A stretch of 64,000 nucleotides of DNA from Methylomonas sp. (GCA_002928965.1 PERU01000007.1:1-64000), one strand, 5' to 3'; shown: positions 26,210 to 35,535, counted from the stretch's first letter. Notes: generated by a model not told the origin, from the sequence alone. Translations and numbers: made by a program.

Positions 26210-27416
26210 TGAAATTAGCCGTTCAGATGCCATTGTTACCAATGTTGCTCCAGACCTTAAACCCAAATCACCGCGCAAACCCAGAACCAAGCCGGAGCCG
26301 ATCAAGCCGCTGGTGCACACCAGAAAGCAAGTGGTCCGTTTTCCAGCGAGTTGGAACACCGAATTGCGAAGCCGAGCGCTTCCACACGCTATCAATCCCG
26401 CTGCTGTCAAACCAAAATCAGCCATTAGATTGCCTTCAATTTGGGCGGAAGAATTGCGTGTCAATCAGAGTAAGTCAAATGTCCATCAACCGTCTGTTCT
26501 GCCTACTGAAAAGACGGTTAAGCGAGTGGTGCGATTTCCAACAATCTGGACCCGTGAGTTGCGCAGTCGAGCAACGGGACTCACGCTACAGCCAAGCATC
26601 AGTAAACCTAAATCAGCTACCCGTTTGCCGTCAGCTTGGGCAGCCATTCTTCGTGTTCATGCTGGTCAGTCTATAATTGTCGAACGGCCGCTACCTTTAC
26701 CCGAATCCTCGATTGAGTGCGACGTGAATATCAAACGCATCGTTGAAGCCATTTTGTTTGCCGCCAACAAGCCCATGACGGTGAAACAAATTCAAGAAGC
26801 CTTTCCAGAGCTGGAGCAGCCGGATACTTTGGAAATACAAACGGCTTTGGAAGCCATTGCTCAGGATTATCTGATCCGACCCATCGGATTGATCAAATTA
26901 GCCAGCGGTTATCGATTTCAAATCAGAGAAGGCATGGCACCTTGGGTAACACGATTATTTGAAGAAAAGCCGCCGCGCTATTCCAGAGCGCTATTGGAAA
27001 CCTTGTCCATCATTGCCTACCGTCAACCTGTCACGCGCGGCGAGATTGAGGATATACGGGGCGTCAGCGTCAGTTCAGGCATTATCCATACCCTGCTGGA
27101 GCGGGAATGGATTCGGGTGATTGCCCATAAGGAAGTACCTGGCCGGCCCGCTTTATATGGCACCACCAAACAATTTTTGGATTATTTCAATTTGACTTCC
27201 TTGGGCGAGCTACCGACCTTGGAAGAGATTGCCAATCTTGATTTCAGTAACGAACATACCCAGCAGGAACCCCGTGAAAGACCGCAAACCCATACAGCCG
27301 AAAGCGAATCCGAGAGCCAAAGCGGCCTCCAGTCCACAGACCCGGAAGTTGAATCCGACTCGTCACAAACAGATCGTGAGGCCGAAGTCGAATCCGAAAA
27401 TAGAACCCTCCATTAA
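26169..27416 (+). CDS. scpB: Segregation and condensation protein B with a long repeat-bearing N-terminal extension
   Basis: The ScpB core (two winged helices) begins at about residue 185 (DVNIKRIVEAILFAANKP) and runs through RYSRALLETLSIIAYRQPVTRGEIEDIRG to the YGTTKQFLDYF strand. It binds the ScpA kleisin. Ahead of it is an unusual basic, proline-rich extension with two about 47-residue units (residues 55-101 and 120-166), each with two copies of an RFPxxWxxELR-type motif. The tail after residue 370 is acidic (E/S/D-rich). The start is uncertain. ATG 26169 overlaps scpA by 41 bases, GTG 25995 would overlap by 215, and GTG 26724 would give a normal-length ScpB. I prefer 26169 because the extension's repeats look protein-coding. 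Confidence 0.82.
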   Translation, partial: FMSEFAATAVPAIDEISRSDAIVTNVAPDLKPKSPRKPRTKPEPIKPLVHTRKQVVRFPASWNTELRSRALPHAINPAAVKPKSAIRLPSIWAEELRVNQSKSNVHQPSVLPTEKTVKRVVRFPTIWTRELRSRATGLTLQPSISKPKSATRLPSAWAAILRVHAGQSIIVERPLPLPESSIECDVNIKRIVEAILFAANKPMTVKQIQEAFPELEQPDTLEIQTALEAIAQDYLIRPIGLIKLASGYRFQIREGMAPWVTRLFEEKPPRYSRALLETLSIIAYRQPVTRGEIEDIRGVSVSSGIIHTLLEREWIRVIAHKEVPGRPALYGTTKQFLDYFNLTSLGELPTLEEIANLDFSNEHTQQEPRERPQTHTAESESESQSGLQSTDPEVESDSSQTDREAEVESENRTLH

Positions 27417-28158
27417 TGCCACTGGCGGTGAGCGAATTCAGAAGTTACTGGCTCGGGCCGGATTGGGTTCTCGTCGCGAGATTGAGCGCTGGATAGAAGA
27501 GGGCAAACTGACGGTTAACAGTCAGCCTGTGCAGTTGGGTTACCATCTAAAGCCCGGTGATTATCTGCAAATCAATGGCCGGGTGGTGAAGTGGGAAAAA
27601 TATGCCGAACAACCTACCCGGGTATTGGTGTATCACAAGCCGGTTGGAGAGTTGGTTACCCGCCGTGACCCGGAAGGTCGACCGGTGATTTTTACTCAAC
27701 TGCCGCGGCTGGCTATTGGTCGCTGGATTGCGGTTGGCCGTCTGGATATCAATACCTCCGGTATGATATTGGTGACCAATAATGGCGAATTAGCCAACCG
27801 CTTAATGCATCCGTCCAGGCAGATTGAACGTGAATATGCGGTGCGGATTTTGGGCGAAGTGGACGAGGCCATGATGCAACGTTTGCGAGATGGCGTTGAA
27901 CTGGAAGATGGCCCGGCACACTTCGAAGACGTCCGGTTTTATGCCGGTGAGGGCGCCAATAAGTGGTTTTATGTGACGGTCAAACAGGGTCGCAATCGTT
28001 TGGTTCGGCGCTTATGGGAATCTCAGGGTGTCAAAGTCAGTCGCTTGATCAGGGTACGATATGCGGATGTGATCCTGCCGGAGCGGGTCAGAACCCATTC
28101 ATTTTATGAATTGGAGTCGACTGAGCTGCAATCGTTGTTGAGTTTTGTGGATTTATGA
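27274..28158 (+). CDS. rluB: 23S rRNA pseudouridine synthase RluB type
   Basis: The S4 RNA-binding domain (ERIQKLLARAGLGSRREIERWI) is followed by a RsuA-family synthase domain with catalytic Asp in GRLDINTSGMILVTNNGEL and a KQGRNRLVRRLW strand. RluB converts U2605 of 23S rRNA in E. coli. A lysine/arginine/proline-rich N-terminal stretch of about 50 residues precedes the S4 domain. The start GTG 27274 follows CAGGAAC. With it, the first 143 bases overlap the scpB 3' end in another frame. The scpA-scpB-rluB order is conserved in gammaproteobacteria. Confidence 0.9.
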   Translation: MKDRKPIQPKANPRAKAASSPQTRKLNPTRHKQIVRPKSNPKIEPSINATGGERIQKLLARAGLGSRREIERWIEEGKLTVNSQPVQLGYHLKPGDYLQINGRVVKWEKYAEQPTRVLVYHKPVGELVTRRDPEGRPVIFTQLPRLAIGRWIAVGRLDINTSGMILVTNNGELANRLMHPSRQIEREYAVRILGEVDEAMMQRLRDGVELEDGPAHFEDVRFYAGEGANKWFYVTVKQGRNRLVRRLWESQGVKVSRLIRVRYADVILPERVRTHSFYELESTELQSLLSFVDL

Positions 28159-28708
28159 GTAAAGCATTCTAATAATTTCCTCATTGGCAAACTGATTTAA
28201 CTAAACTGTCATGTATCGCTGAGCCTTCATCCGGCTTGAACGGGGGGCGATTAGATCATCCGGTCATGGATGGCAAGCTTCGAGCTATACAGGCAGCCTG
28301 AATCGAGCAATCGACTGGCGCCCTAAGCGGACGCTGATTCAATCGATTCCGCTCATGGTTCGACAAGCTCTCGGCAATTGCTCCTGCATCCTTGCAGTCG
28401 ACCACGAACGTAATCAAACACTTACCGTTCGTCCTGAGCCTGTCGAAGGATTTAATCAGCGCTTCCCGAGGGGATAGGCTGAATTTTGGAGCTTGGCTTT
28501 GAATTGGTTGAAACGGCTTGCTAATCAGGAGGGTAATTGTAACCATTCAGAGCCCATTGATTTCTATGAGTTCAGGCAAATAAAATTAGGTGTAGGGGCG
28601 AATTCATTCGACCCTGCAACGGGCGCTGAATACTCACGGGTAATTTCGTTTAAAAAATAATGTCAAAAAATAAAACTATATACAAAGTCAGTATATTAGG
28701 AGTTCATC
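28159..28708. repeat. Gene-free stretch with dispersed repeats
   Basis: The stretch holds 'tggttcgacaagctctcgg' (about 28356) and 'gttcgtcctgagcctgtcg' (about 28428), a common bacterial inverted repeat, and 'ggggcgaattcattcg' near 28597, related to 12532-12547. An open frame on the minus strand overlaps the repeats and is not supported. No gene is seen. Confidence 0.6.
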
Positions 28709-29488
28709 ATGCAACAGCCCGATAAAAACTACCCGATTGGCTGTCAAGTTTGCCGAAACACTGAAGAATTAGGCATCGATTTTACGATGGCGTTTCAACC
28801 GATTGTAGATGTTGTTAATAAGAGCATTTTTGGCTACGAAGCCTTGGTCAGAGGTATAAATAATGAAAGTGCTTATAGTGTGCTGTCGCAAGTCAATGAC
28901 AGCAATCGATACCGTTTCGACCAAAGTATTCGGGTTAAAGCACTGGATTTAGCCAAAAAGCTGGATTTACAAGGCATACTGAGTATCAATTTTTTACCGA
29001 ATGCGGTTTATCGGCCTGAAGCATGTATCCGCGCGACGCTGGACGCCGCTGAGGAATTAAATTTTCCAACCGAACGCATTATGTTCGAAGTGAATGAAGG
29101 CGAGCGTGTTACAGACGGCGATCATCTGCGTAATATTTTCCAAGAATATAAACGCCATAATTTCATCACAGCAATTGATGATTTTGGTGCAGGCTATGCT
29201 GGTTTAAATCTTTTGGCGGATTTACATCCGCATATCATCAAATTGGATATGGCATTGACGCGGAATATTCATACTGATCGAGTCAGACGTTCACTGGTAT
29301 TTGCGATATTGGCGGCCTGCAAGGAATTATCGATTGAGGTGATCGCTGAAGGTGTTGAATGCATTGAGGAATGTTTAGTGCTCGCAGAAAGAGGCGTGGC
29401 ATTATTTCAAGGCTATTATTTTGCCAAACCCGGATTTGAATGTTTACCGTTAATCTCTGAATCTGCCTGGGCAAGCTTGGAACGTTAA
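28709..29488 (+). CDS. EAL-domain protein, likely c-di-GMP phosphodiesterase
   Basis: The 259-residue protein is nearly all EAL domain. It shows FQPIVDVVNKSIFGYEALVRG, a glutamate-containing FEVNEGE strand, IDDFGAGYAGL, IKLDMALTR and EGVE. These match active phosphodiesterases, so hydrolysis of c-di-GMP to pGpG in the cytosol is likely. The N-terminal 20 residues contain a CxxC (CQVC). There is no attached sensor domain. A strong AGGAG site precedes ATG 28709. The gene is convergent with the double-receiver regulator at 29500-30306, 11 bases away. A shared signalling role is possible but unproven. Confidence 0.9.
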   Translation: MQQPDKNYPIGCQVCRNTEELGIDFTMAFQPIVDVVNKSIFGYEALVRGINNESAYSVLSQVNDSNRYRFDQSIRVKALDLAKKLDLQGILSINFLPNAVYRPEACIRATLDAAEELNFPTERIMFEVNEGERVTDGDHLRNIFQEYKRHNFITAIDDFGAGYAGLNLLADLHPHIIKLDMALTRNIHTDRVRRSLVFAILAACKELSIEVIAEGVECIEECLVLAERGVALFQGYYFAKPGFECLPLISESAWASLER

Positions 29489-29499
29489 AGGTGTTTGTT

Positions 29500-30306
29500 T
29501 TAATCCGCTTCCAGCACCCTGAACAGCATTTCTTTAACGGTTTCGGGATTAAACGGTTTGTCGCAGATGCCGGATACGCCGGATTTGTAGACATTACTCA
29601 AACGGGTTTCGTTGTCTTCGCTGGTCACCATCAAAATGGGTATAAAGGTGTTGCCAATTTCCTTGCGAATGTATTGGATCATCGCCTGACCGTCCATGAT
29701 CGGCATGTTGTAATCCGTAACGATCAAGTCGAAAGCATCCTGATTTTCGGCAAAAATTTCCGCACCTTGTTTGCCGTCAACCGCTTGAGTGATGAGTTGA
29801 ATCCCCATGTTATTCAAAACCCGACAGATATGTTTTCTGGCTAAGTTGCTATCGTCGACTACCAACACTCTAATATTTTCAATATCGTAATGTTTCAAAT
29901 TGATTTCTTGCGGATCAATGAATTCGATGGTTGAGCGTAGGGCATTTTTCAGATCCTGATGGGCAAATGGCTTGGGTAAAATTGCCACTACACCGGCCTG
30001 ACGAATGGCGTCAAGAATGTGAAAATCGGATTCGCTGGAGATCAGCATGAAGGGAATATCGTGTAAAGAGTCATCGTGCTTGATTTTCTCCAGTAGCTCA
30101 GTCGCGGTCATATCGGGAAGGTACAGGCTGCTGATGACCAAGTCGGGTCGATGATTTTGTAAACTTAGCCAAGCAGCCTCAGCACTGGATACGCCTTCGA
30201 TGTTGGCAATCCCTTCACTGCGTAAATGTTGCAGGATGACTTTAAGTTGAGTATTGGACGGTTCGATCAGCAAAATAGCCAAATCGCAGATGTTGACGGA
30301 GTGCAT
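29500..30306 (-). CDS. Response regulator with two receiver domains, no output domain
   Basis: Two receiver folds are visible. The first (about 8-130) has Ser in place of the phospho-Asp (VISSLYLPD) and is probably not phosphorylated, though it keeps a late Lys (LPKPF). The second (about 142-265) is complete, with acidic DD, phospho-Asp in IVTDYNMPIMDG, TSE and KPF. There is no DNA-binding or enzymatic domain, so the protein probably acts by protein contact like CheY or as a phosphate relay. It is convergent with the EAL gene. No kinase is adjacent. Confidence 0.88.
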   Translation of the reverse strand: MHSVNICDLAILLIEPSNTQLKVILQHLRSEGIANIEGVSSAEAAWLSLQNHRPDLVISSLYLPDMTATELLEKIKHDDSLHDIPFMLISSESDFHILDAIRQAGVVAILPKPFAHQDLKNALRSTIEFIDPQEINLKHYDIENIRVLVVDDSNLARKHICRVLNNMGIQLITQAVDGKQGAEIFAENQDAFDLIVTDYNMPIMDGQAMIQYIRKEIGNTFIPILMVTSEDNETRLSNVYKSGVSGICDKPFNPETVKEMLFRVLEAD

Positions 30307-30366
30307 GTAATGGTATTCTGACGGCTGGTTGAGAATGAAGTTTTGTTCAAGTTTAGCGATATTTTA

Positions 30367-30930
30367 ATGATTCAAGAGATTATAGTTACTAGTATAAGTG
30401 TGTCCGGCTTAACACATATTGCACCGATGGGGGTGCATGTCATTGATAATGAATTTGTAATTATGCCTTTCAAGCCTTCAACCACGTTGAATAATATTCT
30501 GGAAACCGGTGCTGCTGTCATCAATTGTTGTGATGATGTTCGTGTGTTTGCCGGTTGTTTGACAGGCCGTCGAGATTGGCCGTTACAAGCCACAGAACAG
30601 ATTCAGGGATTCTATTTGGCTGATGCGCTGGCGCATACCGAGTTGAAGTTAGACAGAGTGGAAGATGATACTTTGCGGCCCAAACTGTTTTGTCAGGCTG
30701 TGCAAACATTCAATCACCGTGCATTTCAAGGGTTTAATCGGGCGCAATTTGCGGTATTGGAGGCGGCGATTTTAGTCAGTCGTTTGGAACGACTGCCGTG
30801 GGAGAAAATTCAAGCTGAATTGGATTATCTAAAAATTGGTTTGGATAAATGCGCGGGCGACCGTGAGTTGGAAGCCTGGGAATGGCTGATGCAGGTTGTC
30901 GAGCAGCACCGACTGGGAGTGATGGCCTGA
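30367..30930 (+). CDS. DUF447 family protein (C1 cofactor-associated)
   Basis: The 187-residue soluble protein matches DUF447, a flavin-reductase-like split-barrel family. Features include MIQEIIVTSISVSG at the N terminus, APMGVHVIDNEFVIMPFKPSTTLNNIL and the RRDWP segment. In archaea and methylotrophic bacteria these genes accompany tetrahydromethanopterin and methanofuran synthesis genes. The exact reaction is not established to my knowledge. I chose ATG 30367, and the next gene's ATG overlaps the stop by one base. This coupling to mfnB supports a role in the same cofactor path. Confidence 0.82.
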   Translation: MIQEIIVTSISVSGLTHIAPMGVHVIDNEFVIMPFKPSTTLNNILETGAAVINCCDDVRVFAGCLTGRRDWPLQATEQIQGFYLADALAHTELKLDRVEDDTLRPKLFCQAVQTFNHRAFQGFNRAQFAVLEAAILVSRLERLPWEKIQAELDYLKIGLDKCAGDRELEAWEWLMQVVEQHRLGVMA

Positions 30931-31610
30931 TGAGTAAAATGTTAGCCAGCGTCAACGGGCTTGATGAGGCGTTGTTTATTCAACATTACCCGGTGGATAT
31001 CATCGATTTGAAACAGCCGTCTCAGGGGGCTCTGGGTGCCTTGGCAGTAGAGGATGTGAGACACATCGTTGCCAAGCTTGTTGGTGATACCTTGATTAGC
31101 GCCACTATCGGTGATTTGCCCATGCAGCCCGATGTGGTCTTTTCAGCTACACAGGCCATGGCATCGACCGGGGTGGATTATGTCAAGATTGGTTTTTTTC
31201 CCGGTGGCGATTGGAAAGGATGCATCGATCGACTTGCCGGATTGGTCGGGCAGGGCATAGCCTTGATCGCAGTATTATTTGCCGATAATCAACCTGATTT
31301 TTTGATTATTCAGGATTTAAAAAAAGCCGGATTTAAAGGTGTGATGCTGGACACCATGGATAAAAGCCTGGGTTCTTTAACCCAATTAATGTCGCTGGCT
31401 GAACTCACTGAGTTTGTCCGTCAAGCCCAGGCCGCTGAACTATTGACTGGTTTGGCAGGATCGTTATCTCAAGCCGATATTGCTGGGTTGAAACCATTAC
31501 AGGCCGATTATTTGGGATTTCGGGGTGCGCTTTGTCAGCATCACTGCAGAACCGCTCAACTTGATGCAGCCAGTATTACTGAAATTGGTCGGCTACTGCG
31601 ATTTAACTAA
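30930..31610 (+). CDS. mfnB: (5-formylfuran-3-yl)methyl phosphate synthase, MfnB-like
   Basis: The 226-residue protein resembles MfnB (DUF556), which condenses two glyceraldehyde-3-phosphate molecules to the furan precursor of methanofuran. Features are MLASVNGLDEAL, an early IIDLKQPSQGALGAL loop with the likely Schiff-base Lys, ISATIGDLP, DYVKIGFFPGGDW and a C-terminal DYLGFRGALC. In methylotrophs methanofuran-like cofactors serve formaldehyde oxidation by the Fhc complex. The ATG overlaps the DUF447 stop (TGATG). The operon seems limited to two genes. Confidence 0.88.
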   Translation: MSKMLASVNGLDEALFIQHYPVDIIDLKQPSQGALGALAVEDVRHIVAKLVGDTLISATIGDLPMQPDVVFSATQAMASTGVDYVKIGFFPGGDWKGCIDRLAGLVGQGIALIAVLFADNQPDFLIIQDLKKAGFKGVMLDTMDKSLGSLTQLMSLAELTEFVRQAQAAELLTGLAGSLSQADIAGLKPLQADYLGFRGALCQHHCRTAQLDAASITEIGRLLRFN

Positions 31611-31781
31611 AGAGCACACCTGAAATTTTTACCAGATAACAAAGACGTTTCTTGGCTGAGTTGAAGCTTCTTTATAATCAGGTCTTTATATTTCAGCTAC
31701 CTTGCCCTGCGGGATAGGGTGTAGGATCAATACCATTACCGTGCAACTCCCATCGGAGACTTTTAGGATTTCACCAAAAAC

Positions 31782-31922
31782 AACTTCCCGCGTTGAAAAA
31801 CTACCCACCGGGCATAAGGGGATTGAGCGGGTATTTAAAACCCCCGCCCCTCTTAGTCAAAGAGGCATGAGTAAGCCGTACGTTGGTAAGACAGAAGTTC
31901 TGGACGTTATTTGCAGCAAATC
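31782..31922. repeat. Dispersed intergenic repeat, copy C
   Basis: This copy has the 'caacttccc' start, 'taccca...gggcataagggg', 'ctcttagtcaaagaggc' and the tail 'ttctggacgttatttgc', matching the copy at 33590-33756. The rest of the 31611-32047 gap has no gene. AAAGGAG is the ribosome site of the following chemoreceptor. Confidence 0.6.
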
Positions 31923-32047
31923 GTTATGTAACCGCTTGAGGGTAGGGTGAGTGCGTTTGAATACCGAAATTTGTAGTATGAAAGGTAAATTTTTGCAAAA
32001 TTTTTCAATCAAAAGTAAGTGTATCAATCATCCAAAGGAGCTTTGCC

Positions 32048-33547
32048 ATGGATCATAAAGAGACATGCTTGAATGAGTTCTATGCCCATTGCGACAAAGT
32101 AATGTTGTTGGTTTTGATGGCTTTGTTTGTCTTCTCACTGGGATTGGCAAGTTGGCATACTACTTGGGATATTGCTTTTCTGGTCGGTGTCCCGGCAGCC
32201 GGGCTGCCCATGTTTCTGATCATGGTTGCACCGGGAGCGAAAATAACCCGCATTTGCATCGCTATTGCTTTTATGGTTTTTTCCGGTCTGGAAATTCAAC
32301 AGGCCCACGGCATGATCGAGCTGCATTTTGGTATTTTCGTGCTGTTGGCTTTTTTGCTTTATTACCGGGATTGGACTGTCATAGTCATAGCCGCAGGTGT
32401 GATTGCCGTGCATCATTTGCTTTTCAATTACTTACAAGCCTGGGGTTATCCTATTTATGTATTCAACCATGGCCCCTCCCTGATCATGGTGTTGACTCAT
32501 GCCGCCTACGTTGTATTTCAAAGTGGTTTGTTAGTGTATATGGCCGTTCAAGGTGCACAGGAAGCCACCCGAAACATAGAGTTGCTCAAACTCAGTGAAA
32601 ATCTGGTCATTCGCGATGGTCGTATCAACTTAACGCATCGCCATGACACGATGGATAGCGATTTTGCCCATGATTTCAATGAATTTATGGATGCTGTCAG
32701 CCAAGCCATCAGCAGTAGTCAACACGCTGCAGCGCATATCAGTAATGCCGCGCGTCAGCTATTAAGCGTCAGCATGGATACAAAACACGGCACTGAATTA
32801 CAACTTGCCAGCCAGAATTCCATTGCCGGTGCGATCAATCAAATAGCGCTGGCGTTACAAGAAGTTGCTCATAATTCCAATGATGCTGCAAATGCCGCCA
32901 GACAGGCGGATGAATTGGTGGGAAATGGCTCAAGAGTCATTAACGACTCGATAGCCGCTTTAAACGAATTGGCTAAAAGCGTCGAACAGGCATCCGAGGT
33001 CATTCAGACCCTGGAAATTCACACCGGAAAAATCGGGATGGTTCTGGATGTAATCAAAGGTATTGCCGATCAAACCAATCTGTTGGCATTGAATGCTGCT
33101 ATCGAAGCTGCCCGTGCCGGTGAGCAGGGGCGAGGATTTGCGGTGGTGGCTGATGAGGTGCGTACTTTGGCCAGTCGCACACAACAGTCCACAGAAGATA
33201 TTCACAGCATGATTGAATTGTTGCAGGATAGTGCAAAAAATGCCGCTCTGGTGATGAAAAGTGGTAGTCAGCGAGCCGAATATGGCATGTCACAAGCTTC
33301 CCGTACCAGTGAAGCATTCGAATCAATTGCTCGCTCGGTGGCTGTTATCAGTGACATGAACTCGCAAATTGCTCATGCAGGTCAACAACAGAGTCAAGTG
33401 ATCGACGAGATAAAAAACAGTATCAACAATGTTGTCTCAATTGCCTCTGTAACTAACAAAGGCGTATCTTCAATAGACGCTTTATGTCAGGAAATGGCAA
33501 GTTTGGCCGATCGGCTCAAAGGCTTGGTCGATAAATTTACGGTCTGA
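32048..33547 (+). CDS. Methyl-accepting chemotaxis protein with multi-pass membrane sensor
   Basis: The first 175 residues form about six membrane helices, including [23 protein letters not shown] and an [14 protein letters not shown] stretch rich in conserved histidines. A long coiled-coil cytoplasmic domain follows. Its hairpin tip has the invariant [32 protein letters not shown] core that binds CheA and CheW. There is no periplasmic ligand domain, so the receptor likely senses within the membrane or via metal/haem bound to the histidines (inference). AAAGGAG lies before the ATG. No che genes are in the window. Confidence 0.92.
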   Translation: MDHKETCLNEFYAHCDKVMLLVLMALFVFSLGLASWHTTWDIAFLVGVPAAGLPMFLIMVAPGAKITRICIAIAFMVFSGLEIQQAHGMIELHFGIFVLLAFLLYYRDWTVIVIAAGVIAVHHLLFNYLQAWGYPIYVFNHGPSLIMVLTHAAYVVFQSGLLVYMAVQGAQEATRNIELLKLSENLVIRDGRINLTHRHDTMDSDFAHDFNEFMDAVSQAISSSQHAAAHISNAARQLLSVSMDTKHGTELQLASQNSIAGAINQIALALQEVAHNSNDAANAARQADELVGNGSRVINDSIAALNELAKSVEQASEVIQTLEIHTGKIGMVLDVIKGIADQTNLLALNAAIEAARAGEQGRGFAVVADEVRTLASRTQQSTEDIHSMIELLQDSAKNAALVMKSGSQRAEYGMSQASRTSEAFESIARSVAVISDMNSQIAHAGQQQSQVIDEIKNSINNVVSIASVTNKGVSSIDALCQEMASLADRLKGLVDKFTV

Positions 33548-33589
33548 ATGATTTTGGTGGTTTTGTCCAGCCTGATTGTTTGCTAAGGT

Positions 33590-33756
33590 TTTCGCCAAAA
33601 ATAAAAGTCCCCCTTTGAAAAAGTACCCACAGGGTGTAAAGGGGGTTGAGGCGGGTTCATGTAAATAATCTCCCTCTGCCCCATTTTCAAAGAGGCGACA
33701 GTCAATCGTGCTTCAGTAAGACCAAATTTTCTGGACCTTATTTGCAACCAAATCCC
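33590..33756. repeat. Dispersed intergenic repeat, copy D
   Basis: This is the longest copy, with 'gtccccctttgaaaaagtac', 'taaagggggttg', 'ttttcaaagaggcgacag' and the tail 'ttctggaccttatttgca'. It starts 43 bases after the chemoreceptor stop. No gene is seen in 33548-34172. Confidence 0.6.
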
Positions 33757-33838
33757 AAGTCAATCATTTTGATACAAATAGTTGTGTTTGGAGGACAGCC
33801 GGATTTAAGATGATCCACTTTGTAGATTTCAAAACTAT

Positions 33839-33854
33839 TGTGACGCAGATCACG
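33839..33854. promoter_or_regulatory. CRP/Vfr-like binding site
   Basis: TGTGACGCAGATCACG matches TGTGA-N6-TCACA with one mismatch. It is 319 bases upstream of the lytic transglycosylase gene. A regulatory role is plausible but the distance is long, and a chance match cannot be excluded. Confidence 0.4.
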
Positions 33855-34172
33855 GTAATTTTAGACTGAAAGTTTTGCTGGGCACTATTATGTTTTTACT
33901 GGATTTGTAAAAAAACCTGATTGGTTCGATAAAATTACCCTTGATTATGAAGATGTTTCAGTCATGTAAATACCTGATCTCGGGCTGGCTGTCAGACCCA
34001 AGGATGACAAGCTCGAACGAGGCATGGTCTGGATTTTGGCAATTCCAGCCTAAAAGTGAATTTTTGGGAATAAGCCTTTAAATGTATCTGAAACAGCTTG
34101 GGGATCAGGTTAAATGATGTTTGCCAATACCAATGATCCGTTACCGTTTTATATAAAACTACCTATATACTC

Positions 34173-35246
34173 ATGAACCGACTGGTTATAAATTTTTCAA
34201 CTTTGCTCATTTTTCTGGCAGTGTTAAATGGCTGCAGTACTACTCAAACAGTCACCAAGCGAGATCAATCCCCCAAATATCGAGCCTATATTCCTCAGCA
34301 GCCTTATCAAGTACCCCAGCCATCTGCGCCGGTGACTTACTCCGGTATCTTTCCTAAATCAGCTGCGTTAGAGCCTGCCGTAGACTTTTGGCGAAAAACT
34401 TACGCAGTTTGGCAGCGTGCAGAAGTGGCTTTTCATGATGACCGCTACATGAATGTCGTTTATGAAGTGATGACTTTGCCAGGTTATGTGGGAGAAGGTT
34501 TAACCAACGAACAAAAGCAAATCATGAATCAGCGGCGTGAATTCTGGAAAGCCAAAGTGAGTGAATTGGAGAGTAAGTTACGTTACAACGCCACTTTAAA
34601 TGCGGATGACCGTCAATTGATTGTCAAACTGGAAAGTAGCGGTAAATCGTTAAACAGTATTTTGCCGGGCGCCAGCAACAGAGTCAGGGCACAGCGAGGC
34701 ACCAAAGAACGTTTCAAACGCGGTCTGGAAATAAGCGGACGTTATAATTTGCAATTTCGAAAGATATTCCGTGATGCCGGTTTGCCGGAAGAATTGGCTT
34801 ATCTGCCACATGTCGAATCATCGTTTCAGCCTGCAGCGCGATCTTCTGCGGGTGCTGTTGGGATGTGGCAATTTACCAAAGCCGCAGCGCAAACCTTTAT
34901 GCCCGGAAATGAGCACGCGGATCGGCGATTGGACCCTTTTGCCTCAGCCAATGGCGCTGCTCGCTATTTGAGCTATGCATACAAAAAGCTGGCCGACTGG
35001 CCGACTGCCATCACTTCATATAATCATGGTGTTGGTGGCATGAAACGGGCGCAAAATCAAATGGGCCCGGATTTTGTGAGGATTGTCGAACAATATGATG
35101 GTCCGGCATTTGGGTTTGCATCCCGTAATTATTACGCGCAGTTTTTAGCCGCCCGTGAAATTGCCAATAACCCGGATCCTTACTTTCGAGAAGGCATTCA
35201 ATATGAAGCTCCGGTCGCTCCAGGCCAATATCTGGCTGCCGAGTAA
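34173..35246 (+). CDS. Membrane-bound lytic murein transglycosylase, SLT (MltD-like) lipoprotein
   Basis: A lipoprotein signal ends in LNGC (Cys about 21). The SLT domain (about 185-330) has catalytic Glu in LPHVESSFQP, followed by SAGAVGMWQF and the ITSYNHG motif. The enzyme cuts the MurNAc-GlcNAc bond of peptidoglycan, forming 1,6-anhydro ends, at the outer-membrane inner face. The middle region is like MltD, but the C terminus is short and shows no LysM repeat. The gene stands alone. Confidence 0.9.
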   Translation: MNRLVINFSTLLIFLAVLNGCSTTQTVTKRDQSPKYRAYIPQQPYQVPQPSAPVTYSGIFPKSAALEPAVDFWRKTYAVWQRAEVAFHDDRYMNVVYEVMTLPGYVGEGLTNEQKQIMNQRREFWKAKVSELESKLRYNATLNADDRQLIVKLESSGKSLNSILPGASNRVRAQRGTKERFKRGLEISGRYNLQFRKIFRDAGLPEELAYLPHVESSFQPAARSSAGAVGMWQFTKAAAQTFMPGNEHADRRLDPFASANGAARYLSYAYKKLADWPTAITSYNHGVGGMKRAQNQMGPDFVRIVEQYDGPAFGFASRNYYAQFLAAREIANNPDPYFREGIQYEAPVAPGQYLAAE

Positions 35247-35365
35247 CAGCCTGACGATCATGAAAACACCGCGCCACCCCGGCCTATGAAAGTTGGGGTA
35301 GGAGGGATACCAGTCGCGTCACTCCAAAATGACTTTCACAGTAAGCGGAACCGATTCATGCTCCG

Positions 35366-35529
35366 CTAGGAGCCTGTCCGAGAATAGAGAACCTGCTACG
35401 GAAAAGCCCTTTTGGCCCGTTCCCGCTCATTTTCGTTAAATAGCACCACTATTCGCCTCAAATGATCACCAAATCTGACTCAAAATAGCTTTACCTCGCG
35501 ACGATTGCTAGTCTCGGACAGGCTCCTAG
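35366..35529. mobile_element. MITE, copy 2 (164 bp, CTAG flanks)
   Basis: GGAGCCTGTCCGAGAATAG at the left and its complement (tagtctcggacaggctcc) at the right bound a core almost identical to copy 1 (shared 'cgctcattttcgttaaatag' and the following stretch). CTAG flanks both ends. It lies just downstream of the response regulator stop, so it may supply that operon's terminal hairpin. Confidence 0.88.
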
Positions 35530-35535
35530 TGAAAT

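Noticed and set aside
28256-28546. Minus-strand frame of 96 codons
   Set aside because: It is made from dispersed 'cgtcctgagcctgtcgaagg' type repeats.
31611-32047. Cyclic-di-GMP riboswitch before the chemoreceptor
   Set aside because: No GEMM core motif is visible; the stretch is mostly a dispersed repeat.
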